The notes below the pieces were generated by a model, which searched no databases, was not told the origin of the DNA, and saw only the letters and a list, made by a program, of their open reading frames with translations. This document shows, in pieces, positions 33,922 through 42,418 of a stretch of DNA of 64,000 nt. Location: contig NZ_CP108054.1 of NCBI RefSeq assembly GCF_036173125.1, forward strand, positions 4,588,001 to 4,652,000. The letters run 5' to 3'. Position 1 is the first letter of the stretch. Every line of letters begins with the position of its first letter. Source of the DNA: Streptomyces sp. NBC_00286 (GTDB lineage: Bacteria > Actinomycetota > Actinomycetes > Streptomycetales > Streptomycetaceae). Position numbers and translations under genes: made by a program.

Positions 33922-34530
33922 TTACTTGCTGGGGGGCGTCGTCTTCTTGGCCGTGGTCTTGCGGGCGGCCGGGGCCTTCTTGGCCGGGGCCGTCTTCTTC
34001 GCCTCGGCGGGCTCGGACTTGGCCGCGGCGGGCTTCTCGTCCTTGACCTCGGCAGCCGCGGGCGCGGCCGGCTCGGGGTTCGGCTCGACGGCGACCGCGA
34101 GCTCCTCGATGCCCTCGGCGGTCTCGCCGCGCCAGGTCTTCACGGTCTGCTCGCCGTGCTCGGCGACCTTCTCGTAGGTCTCGCGCGCCTTCACGGCGTA
34201 CTCGGCGGCCACGCCGACGCTGCGGAGGGCGAAGTCCTGAGCGGTCTCACCGATCTTCTTCAGGTCGGTGTCGAGCGTGCTGATGAACTCCGTGACCTTG
34301 CCCTGAAGGGTCTCCTGCGCCTCCTTGGCGCGGGTGGTGGCCTTCTCCTGGACGGAGTTCGGGTCGATGTGCCGGACGGCCTCGATCTTGGACGGGGCCT
34401 CGGTGCGGATCTGCTCCACGATGGTGGGCACCTTCTTGGCCTGCTGGAAGGCCAGGTCGGCGGTGCCGGCGGCGAAGTAGAGCGGGGTCGGGTCGCTGAA
34501 GGTCTTGCGCAGGTCGTCGGTGATGGCCAT
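33922..34530 (-). CDS. HBHA-like surface protein with Lys/Ala/Pro-rich tail
   Basis: The 202-residue protein starts MAITDDLRKTFSDPTPLYFAAGTADLA and forms a long helical coiled coil (residues 10-140: AFQQAKKVPTIVEQIRTEAP, TRAKEAQETLQGKVTEFIS), then a low-complexity tail of KKTAPAKK/ARKTTAKKT type. This is the layout of mycobacterial heparin-binding haemagglutinin, whose Lys-rich tail binds sulfated polysaccharides. In streptomycetes such homologues may aid cell-cell contact or bind DNA or teichoic acid. No signal peptide. Gap of 99 bp to the upstream XRE gene. Confidence 0.88.
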   Translation of the reverse strand: MAITDDLRKTFSDPTPLYFAAGTADLAFQQAKKVPTIVEQIRTEAPSKIEAVRHIDPNSVQEKATTRAKEAQETLQGKVTEFISTLDTDLKKIGETAQDFALRSVGVAAEYAVKARETYEKVAEHGEQTVKTWRGETAEGIEELAVAVEPNPEPAAPAAAEVKDEKPAAAKSEPAEAKKTAPAKKAPAARKTTAKKTTPPSK

Positions 34531-34629
34531 GGCGATGGTCCTCCGGAAAGCTGTGAGTGAGGGTTTTATGTGGCGTTTTGTGCGACGGCGTACGACCGCT
34601 GCCGCATGGTGGGGCTACATCGCCCCTGG

Positions 34630-35226
34630 TCAGCTCGCGGACTGCCGACCGTGCGGTGCACCGCGATCGTTCTTGCCGTTCTTGTCGTTCGTATCGCTCT
34701 TGTGATCGTTGTTCTTCGTGTTCTTGTGCAGGCTGTCCTCGTCGTACGGGTCGTTCTGCTCGGCCTCGCTGCCGTCGGCCGTGCGGGCCCTGTCAACGGC
34801 GGTGACCCGGCCTTCCGTTACGCCCTGAGGGTCCAGATCATCCTGAACGCCCGGGATTTCCTCGACATCCTTGATCTCGAAGCCGTTCTCCTTGCGGAAC
34901 GACTCGTAGATCTGGAGCAGCACTTGCTTCTGCCGCTCGCTGAGCGTCGGGTCGGCGATGATGACGGCTCGCGTCTCCACCTCGTCCCGGTCCCGCTCGG
35001 CGTCGAGGATCCCGGCCCGCACGTACAGCGTCTCGGCGGAGATCCGCAGGGCCTTGGCGACCTGCTGCAACACCTCCGCGCTCGGCTTGCGCAGCCCGCG
35101 CTCGATCTGGCTCAGATACGGATTGGACACCCCGGCGGCCTCGGCGAGCTGCCGCAGGCTCAACTGCGCATTGCGCCGCTGCTCCCGCAGATACTCACCA
35201 AGATTGCCGACGTTGAGCGTTGCCAT
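34630..35226 (-). CDS. XRE-family regulator with Asn/Lys/Asp-rich tail
   Basis: The 198-residue protein starts MATLNVGNLGEYLREQRRNA and has a helix-turn-helix LSLRQLAEAAGVSNPYLSQIERGLRKPSAEVLQQVAKAL (residues 22-60, in parts), then an acidic helical region (DPTLSERQKQVLLQIYESFRKENG). The last 45 residues are polar and low in complexity (NTKNNDHKSD, TNDKNGKND), unusual for this GC-rich genome and probably disordered. A perfect dyad 27 bases upstream of the start suggests autoregulation. Homologues beside HBHA and DUF2516 genes are common in streptomycetes. Confidence 0.9.
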   Translation of the reverse strand: MATLNVGNLGEYLREQRRNAQLSLRQLAEAAGVSNPYLSQIERGLRKPSAEVLQQVAKALRISAETLYVRAGILDAERDRDEVETRAVIIADPTLSERQKQVLLQIYESFRKENGFEIKDVEEIPGVQDDLDPQGVTEGRVTAVDRARTADGSEAEQNDPYDEDSLHKNTKNNDHKSDTNDKNGKNDRGAPHGRQSAS

Positions 35227-35253
35227 GCCCCCACCTTGCCCCACCCCCGCTAA

Positions 35254-35279
35254 CTATTGCAAGCAGACGCTTGCAATAG
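35254..35279. promoter_or_regulatory. Perfect 11-bp inverted repeat operator upstream of the XRE gene
   Basis: CTATTGCAAGC (35254-35264) and GCTTGCAATAG (35269-35279) are exact complements around AGAC. The site is between the XRE gene and the divergent Nudix gene, well placed to control both. TTGCAA/TAG words inside it could be promoter boxes covered by the repressor. Confidence 0.8.
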
Positions 35280-35340
35280 TGCGCTACGCCACTGTGTGGG
35301 GGCGGCGGCGTTGTCGGTGGGCTCTGCCAGGGTGTGCGTC

Positions 35341-35841
35341 GTGGATGAACTGGTGGAGCGGGTCGACGGTCAAGATCGTGTGGTGGGTGTGGTCAGCCGT
35401 CGGCAGGCCACCCGGGAGGGTTGGCTGCATCGGGTCGCCGTGACGGTGTGTCGTGGTGATCGTGGCCGGATCCTCGTCCACCGGCGGTCGGAGCACTTGT
35501 CGCGCTTCCCCGGGCTCTATGAGGTCGTGGTCGGTGGCGCGGTGAATGTCGGCGAGTCCTATGAACAGGCCGCCGCCCGGGAGTTGGCAGAGGAACTGGG
35601 CATTCGTGTGCTGCCGCGCTTGCTGTTCACGTTCATCAACCGCAGCGGCCTGAGCCTGCACTGGCTCGGCGTACACGAAGCCGTGATGCCGGACGCCGTG
35701 GCCCCCGATCCTGACGAGGTCGCCTGGCACGGCTGGCTGACCGAGCCGGAGCTTCGCTCGGCCATGCTGGAGTGGCGCTTCACCCCCGACAGCCACGAAG
35801 CCTTCAGCCGCTATCTCACGTTCCGGATCGCGCAGTCCTGA
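35341..35841 (+). CDS. Nudix hydrolase
   Basis: The 166-residue protein (GTG 35341; an in-frame GTG at 35332 is also possible and no strong ribosome site is seen) starts VDELVERVDGQDRVVGVVSRRQ and contains the Nudix box GGAVNVGESYEQAAARELAEELGI, matching GX5EX7REXXEEXGU with the metal-binding Glu residues. The N-terminal phrase resembles YfcD/isopentenyl-diphosphate-isomerase-like Nudix proteins. The substrate is probably a nucleoside or sugar diphosphate. It is divergent from the XRE gene across a shared dyad. Confidence 0.88.
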   Translation: MDELVERVDGQDRVVGVVSRRQATREGWLHRVAVTVCRGDRGRILVHRRSEHLSRFPGLYEVVVGGAVNVGESYEQAAARELAEELGIRVLPRLLFTFINRSGLSLHWLGVHEAVMPDAVAPDPDEVAWHGWLTEPELRSAMLEWRFTPDSHEAFSRYLTFRIAQS

Positions 35842-36051
35842 CCTGGCTCGCCCTTCGGACTGGGGCGTCTTCTTGCGGGGTCGCCGCCGAGGGCGGTGAG
35901 GTTGTCGAGCAGGGCGCCGCCGCTGACGGTGCCGTACGGGTTCAGGGGCGGCCCCACGGTGTCCTGTACTGCTGGCGTCCCACTTACTGGCGCCGCGACG
36001 CGCACCCCGTAACCCCGCCTTCTGTCCCGCCGGAGGGCTGAGCCGGGCGGC

Positions 36052-39000
36052 TCACCGCTGTTGGCAGCCGGTTTCGGGGGGCTGGTCGTGCAGATAGCGG
36101 GACCGTTCCAGGGTGGTGAGCGTTGTGTCGATGGCCTCGCAGATGTTGCGGAGGGCGCGGGCCGGGTCGGGCAGGTCGATGTTCCGCAGCTCGACGGAGT
36201 TGCCCGTGCTGATGGCCAGGGTGCGTCCGTCCGGGCTGAACGCCACTGCTCCGGGCGAGCGGGTCCGCAGGGTGGTTCGGATCTGGCTGGTGTCAAGGTC
36301 CCACAGCTGGACTCCTCTTGCGCTGCTTGTGGCCAGGGTGCGTCCGTCGGGGCTGAGAGTCAGCGATGCCACCGGACCGCCGACACGGAAGCTGTCCTGG
36401 AGCTGACCGGTGCGCGGGTCCCATGTCTTCACCCAGCCGTTGCTGTCGCTTGCGGTGGCCAGGGTGTGCCCGTCTGGGCTGAACGCGGGGGACGACAGCC
36501 CGCTCCCGCCCGGCTCGATGATGTGCTGTGTACGGCCGGTTGCGGCGTCGAGCAGCGTTATCCGTTCGCCGGCCCCGATCCCCACGACGGCAAGTGTGCG
36601 GCCGTCCGGGGTGAACGCCAACGTTCTGACGGATCGGCCGTGATCGGTGTGGACGGTATGCAGTGCGCCGGTTGAAAGGTGCCAAATCCGCACCCACCCC
36701 TTCCCGCCGGCGATGGCGAGCCGCGTCCCGTCGGGACTGAAGACCGCCCTGATGGCGCCCAGGGCACGGCTTATGCGAAGACGGCCCGTGGCGACATCGC
36801 GGACCTCGATCACCACTCTGTTCTTTGTGGCCCTGGCGGCCAGGGCACGCCCAGTCGGGCTGAACCCCACGGCACCGAAGCGCCAAACCGGGAAACTCAG
36901 ATGCTCTCCCCGGAGTGCCAGGTCGGTGTCGAGCGCCAGCGTGGCTTCATGATCACCGGTCCGGACATCCCAGAGCCGTACCGCCCCCTGGCCGGGCGGG
37001 CCTTGGTGAACTGTGGTCACCGTGCGTCCGTCCGGACTGAATGCCACGTCGTCAATGGACGTGTCAGCACGGCCTCGCAGAGTGATCTGCGGCTGATCAG
37101 CGGTTAGGCGGTGAACGCGAATGGCGGGGCCACCGTTACTTGCGGTGATCAGGGTGCGGCCGTCCGCGCTGAGGGCCACTTTCGGGGTCCCGCGTTCGTG
37201 GTGACCGGCGGTCACGGCGGCCCGCTCAGTGCCGGAGGCGGTGTCCCACAGTCGTACCGTGTCCCCGCGACCGGGGATGGCGAGGGTCCGCCCGTCCGGA
37301 GCGAAAGCCACTCCGTCCAACTCGCTTGCGCTGTCCCTGATGGTGCGCCGGACGATGCCGGTGGCCGTCTCCCGCAGTTGCACCGAACCGTCGGTGCGGA
37401 CATCCGCGTATGTCCGGCCGTCTGGGCTGAAGGCCACCGCAGCGCCCTCAATCCGGTCGTCGTTGACGGTCCGGGTGCGGCCGGTGGCCACGTCCCACAC
37501 GCGCACCTGTCCGTTGCGGCTCACCGCGGCCACGGCACGTCCGTCAGAGCCGAAGGCGACCGCCTCCGGGTCGGGGCGGCTGGTGAAGCTGTGCCGCTTG
37601 TGGCCGGTGGCCACATCCCACACCCGTACGGCCGCCAGGGAGGCGACAGCCACGGTACGGCCATCAGGGCTGAAGTCCACGCCGCGTACCGAACCGTCGG
37701 GGACAGTGAAGGTTCTGAGTTTCCTGCCGGCGACCGAGTCCAACAGGCCCACTGTCACGCCCGTGTCGTCGGCGGTAGCGACAGCGAGGGTGCGTCCGTC
37801 GGGGCTGAACGCCGCGATGTTGCCGCCGCTGTAGCCGGTGAACGTGTGCCGCAGCCGGCCCTCGGGCAGATCCCAGATCCGTACCTTGCCGTCTTGGCTG
37901 TTGGCGGCGACGGTATGTCCGTCCGCGCTGAGGGCGATGGAGGACACGGGCTCGCTGCCGCCGACCAGGCGCTTACGCAGCGGTAGCGCCGCCGCGGCAT
38001 ACAGGGCGGCGGTGGCCTCCCGGGTCGGACTGGTGCGGTAGGCGTGGACGGCGAGCAGTGCGGCGAGGTCGGGTTCGGAGTCCAGGAGTGCGCTGGACTG
38101 GGCGGCCAGTTGACGGGACTGGGCCAGGTGCTGGGCGGTGACCGCGCTCTGCCACTGCCCCACGGCGAGGCCGGCGGCGACGAGGGCGAGGCACAGAGCG
38201 ACGGTGACCGCGGTGAGCACCAGCCGGTAACGGCGACGGCCCTTCTGCTCATGGTCACGACTGGCCTCGAGGAAGGCGTGCTCCAGGTCGGTCAGGTCCT
38301 CGCGCGGTGCGCCGCCGAAGTGTTCCTGGGCGGCGGCGAGCCGGCTTCCCCGGTACAAGGCGCCCTTTTCGCGGTTCAGTTCCCGCCAGGCGTGGGCCGC
38401 GTCGGTCAAGTTACGGTGCACACGCAGGCGTTCGCGGTCCTTCTCGATCCACCCGCGCAGCCGGGGCCAGGCATTGATCAGGGCCTCGTGGGCCAGCTCG
38501 ACCGTGTCGCCGTCCAGGGTGAGCAGGCGCGCTCGGGCGAGTGCCTCCAGCACCTGGGCGGTGTCCTCCCGGCCGGTGCGGCCGGTGCCGGGCAGTTCCG
38601 CGCGTTCGACGGGGCGGCGGGTGTCGGGGGTCCCGTCACCAGGGGCGATCAGCCGCAGCAACACCCGGCGGGCGGCGGCTGCCTGGCCCTCGGTGAAACG
38701 GCCGTAGACCTTCTCGGCGGTCTTGGCGATCGCGCCGTCCAGACATCCTGCCGCCTCGTACCCCGCCATGGTCAGTGTCTTGCCGCGGCGCCGGCGCCAG
38801 GTCTCCAGCAACGCGTGAGACAGCAGCGGCAGCCCGCCCGGCGCGTCGCCGACCTCCTTGACCAGCCGGGCGGTGAGGGCACGTTCAACGGTCAGTCCGG
38901 CGGCCGTGGCCGGCTTGACGACGGCGTCGCGCAGTTCCGCCGGGCTCATCGCACCGGCCAGCAGGTTGGCGTCGCGCAGTGCGTCGGCCAGGTCGCGGTG

Positions 39001-39870
39001 CTCGGCGCAGTGGCCGTAGAAGTCGCCGCGTACCGCCAGCAGCACTCGTAAGCGGCTCTCGGGCTGCCGGGCGGCCAGCAGCAGGTCGATGAAGCGGCCA
39101 CGTTCGGCGGCATCGTGGCAGAGGGTGAAGACCTCCTCGAACTGGTCGACGATCACGAACGTGTCCGCCCCGGCGCTGCCGTCGCCGGGCGTCGCGGGTG
39201 TGAGGAGGGGGCCGTGGCTACGGGCGGGGCGTTCGCCCGGGGTCAGGATCCGGATCGCGGCCGGGCGCAGGTCGGGCTCCTGAGTCTGCCGGAGTACGGG
39301 TATCAGGCCGGCCCGCAGCAGGGAGGACTTGCCGCTGCCGGAGGGGCCGAAGACCGCCGCGAACCGGCGGCGGCGCAGCAGATCGACCAGGTCGGCGGTG
39401 AGCTGCTCCCGGCCGAAGAACAAGGCGCTGTCACCGGTCTCGAACCGCGCCAGACCCCGGTACGGCGCAACCGACCCGCCACCGGAGCCATCGCCTGATC
39501 CGTCGCCTGATCCGTCGCCTGATCCGTCGCCTGTTCCGTCGCCTGTTCCGTCGTCATCCCGAGAGCCGTCACCCGCGGACTGCTCCACCGCCCCCTTCCA
39601 CCGGGCCTCCCACTCCGCCAGGTCTCCACCGCACGCCCCCACATAGGCCAGGGCCACCGGCAGCGTCGGCAACTGCTCGCCCGCCGCGGCCTGCGACAGC
39701 GTGGTCACCGAGTAGCCCGCCCGCTGGGCCAGAGCCCGATACGTGATCCCGCCGACTTCCGCCCGCAGCTTGCGCAACTCGAACGCAAACCGCTGCACCG
39801 GACCCGCCGCCGGATCCACCGGCACCTCACGACGACCCGCCACGCCCCCCACCCCCTCCAGCCACGCCAT
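36052..39870 (-). CDS. HTH-STAND NTPase-transmembrane-WD40 protein
   Basis: From ATG 39870 the protein has 1272 residues. Order: XRE-like HTH (about 28-90; YRALAQRAGYSVTTLSQAA), a Gly/Asp/Ser linker (100-133), a STAND-type NTPase (137-470) with Walker A FGPSGSGKSSLL (175-184) and Walker B TFVIVDQFEEVF (237-248), a helical region, one transmembrane helix (about 549-570), and 14 WD40 repeats (about 641-1250), enough for two seven-bladed propellers. STAND NTPases with sensor repeats are ligand-triggered switches, and this class is linked to signalling or conflict systems in multicellular bacteria. The HTH should lie on the cytoplasmic side. An inverted repeat touches the start codon. Confidence 0.9.
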   Translation of the reverse strand: MAWLEGVGGVAGRREVPVDPAAGPVQRFAFELRKLRAEVGGITYRALAQRAGYSVTTLSQAAAGEQLPTLPVALAYVGACGGDLAEWEARWKGAVEQSAGDGSRDDDGTGDGTGDGSGDGSGDGSGDGSGGGSVAPYRGLARFETGDSALFFGREQLTADLVDLLRRRRFAAVFGPSGSGKSSLLRAGLIPVLRQTQEPDLRPAAIRILTPGERPARSHGPLLTPATPGDGSAGADTFVIVDQFEEVFTLCHDAAERGRFIDLLLAARQPESRLRVLLAVRGDFYGHCAEHRDLADALRDANLLAGAMSPAELRDAVVKPATAAGLTVERALTARLVKEVGDAPGGLPLLSHALLETWRRRRGKTLTMAGYEAAGCLDGAIAKTAEKVYGRFTEGQAAAARRVLLRLIAPGDGTPDTRRPVERAELPGTGRTGREDTAQVLEALARARLLTLDGDTVELAHEALINAWPRLRGWIEKDRERLRVHRNLTDAAHAWRELNREKGALYRGSRLAAAQEHFGGAPREDLTDLEHAFLEASRDHEQKGRRRYRLVLTAVTVALCLALVAAGLAVGQWQSAVTAQHLAQSRQLAAQSSALLDSEPDLAALLAVHAYRTSPTREATAALYAAAALPLRKRLVGGSEPVSSIALSADGHTVAANSQDGKVRIWDLPEGRLRHTFTGYSGGNIAAFSPDGRTLAVATADDTGVTVGLLDSVAGRKLRTFTVPDGSVRGVDFSPDGRTVAVASLAAVRVWDVATGHKRHSFTSRPDPEAVAFGSDGRAVAAVSRNGQVRVWDVATGRTRTVNDDRIEGAAVAFSPDGRTYADVRTDGSVQLRETATGIVRRTIRDSASELDGVAFAPDGRTLAIPGRGDTVRLWDTASGTERAAVTAGHHERGTPKVALSADGRTLITASNGGPAIRVHRLTADQPQITLRGRADTSIDDVAFSPDGRTVTTVHQGPPGQGAVRLWDVRTGDHEATLALDTDLALRGEHLSFPVWRFGAVGFSPTGRALAARATKNRVVIEVRDVATGRLRISRALGAIRAVFSPDGTRLAIAGGKGWVRIWHLSTGALHTVHTDHGRSVRTLAFTPDGRTLAVVGIGAGERITLLDAATGRTQHIIEPGGSGLSSPAFSPDGHTLATASDSNGWVKTWDPRTGQLQDSFRVGGPVASLTLSPDGRTLATSSARGVQLWDLDTSQIRTTLRTRSPGAVAFSPDGRTLAISTGNSVELRNIDLPDPARALRNICEAIDTTLTTLERSRYLHDQPPETGCQQR

Positions 39871-39901
39871 TGTTCGGCCGCCAGAACGGTACTGCCGAAC
39901 A
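39871..39901. promoter_or_regulatory. Inverted repeat at the STAND gene start
   Basis: TGTTCGGC (39871-39878) and GCCGAACA (39894-39901) are exact complements 15 bases apart and end at the STAND start codon. The protein has an HTH, so autoregulation is possible. The divergent acyltransferase starts 140 bases away. Confidence 0.55.
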
Positions 39902-40040
39902 ATCCGCCGGCAGCTGAACTCGGTGATGAGAGCGGCGCGACCGCTCTGAGCGGAACCCCCTGCTGGTCCTCGCCGACCGGCAGGGCGGCCAGGCCACACC
40001 CACCCACCGAACACCTCATCCAAGAGGACGCTGCCTGCGC

Positions 40041-41279
40041 ATGGAATCCCCACCCCTCACACCACGATTACTGGCAGCCATCACCACAACCCGTCCGTCG
40101 CGGCTGGGCTGGCTGGACGCCTTGCGCGGCATCGCCGCACTCGTCGTGGTGTTCGACCACTCGTCGTACGCCTTCATGGCGGACTTCCGGCGGGACTTGA
40201 TGCCGCAGTTCAACACCAGCCGCTACGGCATCATGGTGTTCTTCCTGGTAAGCGGCTACATCATCCCCGCGTCGCTGGAGCGCCGCGGCTGCGTCCGTAC
40301 GTTCTGGATCGGACGGATCTTCCGCGTGTACCCGCTGTGGGCGGCAGTCGTCGCAGGGCTCCTGACCGTCAATCTGCTGGGCATCGCGGAGATACGTGGC
40401 TTCGGCGAGCAGAGCGCTGCCGCCGTGGCTGTCGCCCACGCCACCATGCTCCAGGAGTTACTGGGGACACCCAATCTCCTGCTCATCCTGTGGACACTCT
40501 CGTACGAGATGGCCTTCTACCTGCTGGTCGTCGCTCTGTTCACGGTCCACCTCCACGAGCGGTCCGCGGCGGTCGCCGTCATCCTGGCCGTGCTCGCCGC
40601 TGTGAGCGTGGCAGCAGGGGTGGTGCTGCCGGCCTCTGCCCTGACCGGCCTGGTCGGCACCGGCCCGCTGATCGCCTTCGCCTCGATCGCCATGGGGGTC
40701 GCCATCTGCTGTGCGAGCGCCAGGTCGCCCGTACTCCGGGTGTTCGGGGGCGTGTTGGGCGGCGTACTGGCGCTTGGCCTGGTCCCGTTCAACGGCACGG
40801 TCCCGCTGTGGGAGGGCCTGGTGATCCTCGCCGTGATGTTCCTCGGCACCGCCGTCTACCGTGCCGAGAACGGTCAGAGCACCTGGCGGTACGCGGCTGG
40901 CACCGCCGTCATCGTGGTCGCCTGCGCCGTGGGGAGTGCGTACCGGTACGGCGACGGTGACCACTTCACACGGCGCGGCTGGATCCTCGCATTCCTGCTG
41001 GCCGTACTCACCTTCAGCGCCGGGCTGTTGTCGCGCCGCCGGCGCATACCGCGGATGCTGACCGGACTGGGAACGATCAGCTACTCGGTCTATCTGGTGC
41101 ATCCCGTGCTGCTGGCGGTGATCGACGCCACGATCGGCCGGCGGCGACAGGACAGTCTCGCGCTCGAAGTGGCGTTCTTCGCCGCGCTGTTGCCGCTGTG
41201 CGTGCTGACCTACCGTTGCGTCGAAGGCCCGGGCCAGACCTGGGGCCGCCGATTGGCCAACCGCCTGCAGCCACCGTGA
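40041..41279 (+). CDS. Acyltransferase-3 family membrane protein
   Basis: The 412-residue protein has about ten transmembrane helices and the AT3 family opening RLGWLDALRGIAALVVVFDHSSY, with the catalytic-type Arg and His, then MVFFLVSGYIIPASL and FWIGRIFRVYPLW. AT3 enzymes (OafA/YrhL type) move acetyl groups to sugars or cell-wall polymers outside the membrane. Two TTA codons, at 40068-40070 (codon 10) and 40458-40460 (codon 140), make translation dependent on the bldA tRNA and point to expression late in development. It is divergent from the STAND gene. Confidence 0.92.
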   Translation: MESPPLTPRLLAAITTTRPSRLGWLDALRGIAALVVVFDHSSYAFMADFRRDLMPQFNTSRYGIMVFFLVSGYIIPASLERRGCVRTFWIGRIFRVYPLWAAVVAGLLTVNLLGIAEIRGFGEQSAAAVAVAHATMLQELLGTPNLLLILWTLSYEMAFYLLVVALFTVHLHERSAAVAVILAVLAAVSVAAGVVLPASALTGLVGTGPLIAFASIAMGVAICCASARSPVLRVFGGVLGGVLALGLVPFNGTVPLWEGLVILAVMFLGTAVYRAENGQSTWRYAAGTAVIVVACAVGSAYRYGDGDHFTRRGWILAFLLAVLTFSAGLLSRRRRIPRMLTGLGTISYSVYLVHPVLLAVIDATIGRRRQDSLALEVAFFAALLPLCVLTYRCVEGPGQTWGRRLANRLQPP

Positions 41280-41377
41280 CGAGCACCCGTGCCGCACCAC
41301 AGATCGGCTCCGGCCGTCTCGGGAATCTCCGCCCCCGCAGCCGAGTTGCTTGCTGTTGCAGCGATGACAGCCGGAGA

Positions 41378-41393
41378 CCGCGGTCCACCGCGG
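41378..41393. promoter_or_regulatory. Palindrome upstream of the LysR-type gene
   Basis: CCGCGGT-CC-ACCGCGG is a perfect dyad directly before the ribosome site (GGGGAGGAAGCGGGAG) of the LysR gene. It may be an operator for autoregulation. Confidence 0.5.
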
Positions 41394-41410
41394 GGAGGAA
41401 GCGGGAGCCG

Positions 41411-42325
41411 ATGAGCCTTCGTCAGTACGAGTACGCCCTTGCCGTTGCCGCGGAGGGGTCGGTGACGGCTGCGGCGGAGGTGCTGCGCGTCGCTCAACCG
41501 TCGGTGTCCCAGCAGATCCGCGGGCTGGAGCGGGAACTCGGGGTGGAGCTGTTCGCTCGTACGCCGAGCGGGCTGGTGCCCACCGCGGTCGGCCGTGCGT
41601 TTCTGCGGGAGGCGGAGGTCGCGGTGAGTGCGTCGCGGCGGGCGAGGGCGACCGCGCGGGCCGGTGCCGATGAGCTGGTGGGCGAGCTTGTGGTCGCGGT
41701 GCAAATGGGCTTCGGTACGCGGCAGTTGCCGGGCGCGCTGAGCGCGCTGCGTCGCCGGTTCCCGCGGCTGGAGGTCACCGTCTTCGAGGAGCCCAGCTCC
41801 GCCGAACTGGAGCGGCTGTGCCGCCGGGGCGTGCTGGACCTAGCGCTGATGGCGGCGTGCGAGCGGACTCCCGCCGACGCCCACCACCTCGGCGACGAGG
41901 AGTTCGTCGTGGTGCTGGGCGCCGGGCACCGGCAACTCGCCGCGGACCGGGTCGAGCTGCGGGAGCTGGACGGGGAGCCGTGGGTGAGGTTCGACCGCGA
42001 CAGCGCGCTCGACGGCGTACTGCTGCACGTGCTGCGGGACAACGGTCTGACCCCGACCACGGCCGCCCGCGTGTCCCAGTCGGCGACGGCCGTGCGCTGG
42101 GCCGCGCACGGGCTGGGGGCGACGCTCGTCCCGGCCTCCGCGGTGCCCCACGGTTACGAGCACCTCGTACGGCCGGTGTTCCCGGTCGTGTCCCAGCCCG
42201 TGATCGCCGTGGTCCGGTCGGGCTCGGGCCCGGCGGGGACGGCCCTGCTCGAATTCCTGCGTCAGGAGACCTGGTCCGAATCCGATTCCGAATCCGATTT
42301 CGCTGCCTACTCGCCGGTGTCCTGA
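41411..42325 (+). CDS. LysR-family transcriptional regulator
   Basis: The 304-residue protein starts MSLRQYEYALAVAAEGSVTAAAEVLRVAQPSVSQQIRGLERELGVELFARTPSGLVPT (read in parts, residues 1-58), the LysR winged helix, and ends in the periplasmic-binding-like sensor domain (ELVVAVQMGFGTRQLPGAL, LALMAACERTPADA, HGLGATLVPASAVP). ATG 41411 follows GGAGGAAGCGGGAG. The target could be the convergent SDR gene or genes elsewhere. The ligand is unknown. A SESDSES repeat closes the protein. Confidence 0.92.
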   Translation: MSLRQYEYALAVAAEGSVTAAAEVLRVAQPSVSQQIRGLERELGVELFARTPSGLVPTAVGRAFLREAEVAVSASRRARATARAGADELVGELVVAVQMGFGTRQLPGALSALRRRFPRLEVTVFEEPSSAELERLCRRGVLDLALMAACERTPADAHHLGDEEFVVVLGAGHRQLAADRVELRELDGEPWVRFDRDSALDGVLLHVLRDNGLTPTTAARVSQSATAVRWAAHGLGATLVPASAVPHGYEHLVRPVFPVVSQPVIAVVRSGSGPAGTALLEFLRQETWSESDSESDFAAYSPVS

Positions 42326-42350
42326 CGGCCGGGAGAAGGAAGCAGGCGCC

Positions 42351-42390
42351 GTCGAATACCTTTCGACCAAGTCGAATTCCTTTTGACCAA
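42351..42390. repeat. Tandem 20-base duplication between convergent genes
   Basis: GTCGAATACCTTTCGACCAA (42351-42370) is followed by GTCGAATTCCTTTTGACCAA, 18 of 20 identical. Each unit contains a GTCGAAT/TTCGAC near-dyad, so the pair may terminate transcription from both sides. Confidence 0.7.
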
Positions 42391-42418
42391 GCAGGCGTTT
42401 CGGAATTAAAGGTCAGCT

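Noticed and set aside
35842..36051. Minus-strand phrase PLNPYGTVSGGALLDNL as a possible gene remnant
   Set aside because: Protein-like in look but I cannot match it to a family, and the stretch is only 70 codons with no start or ribosome site.
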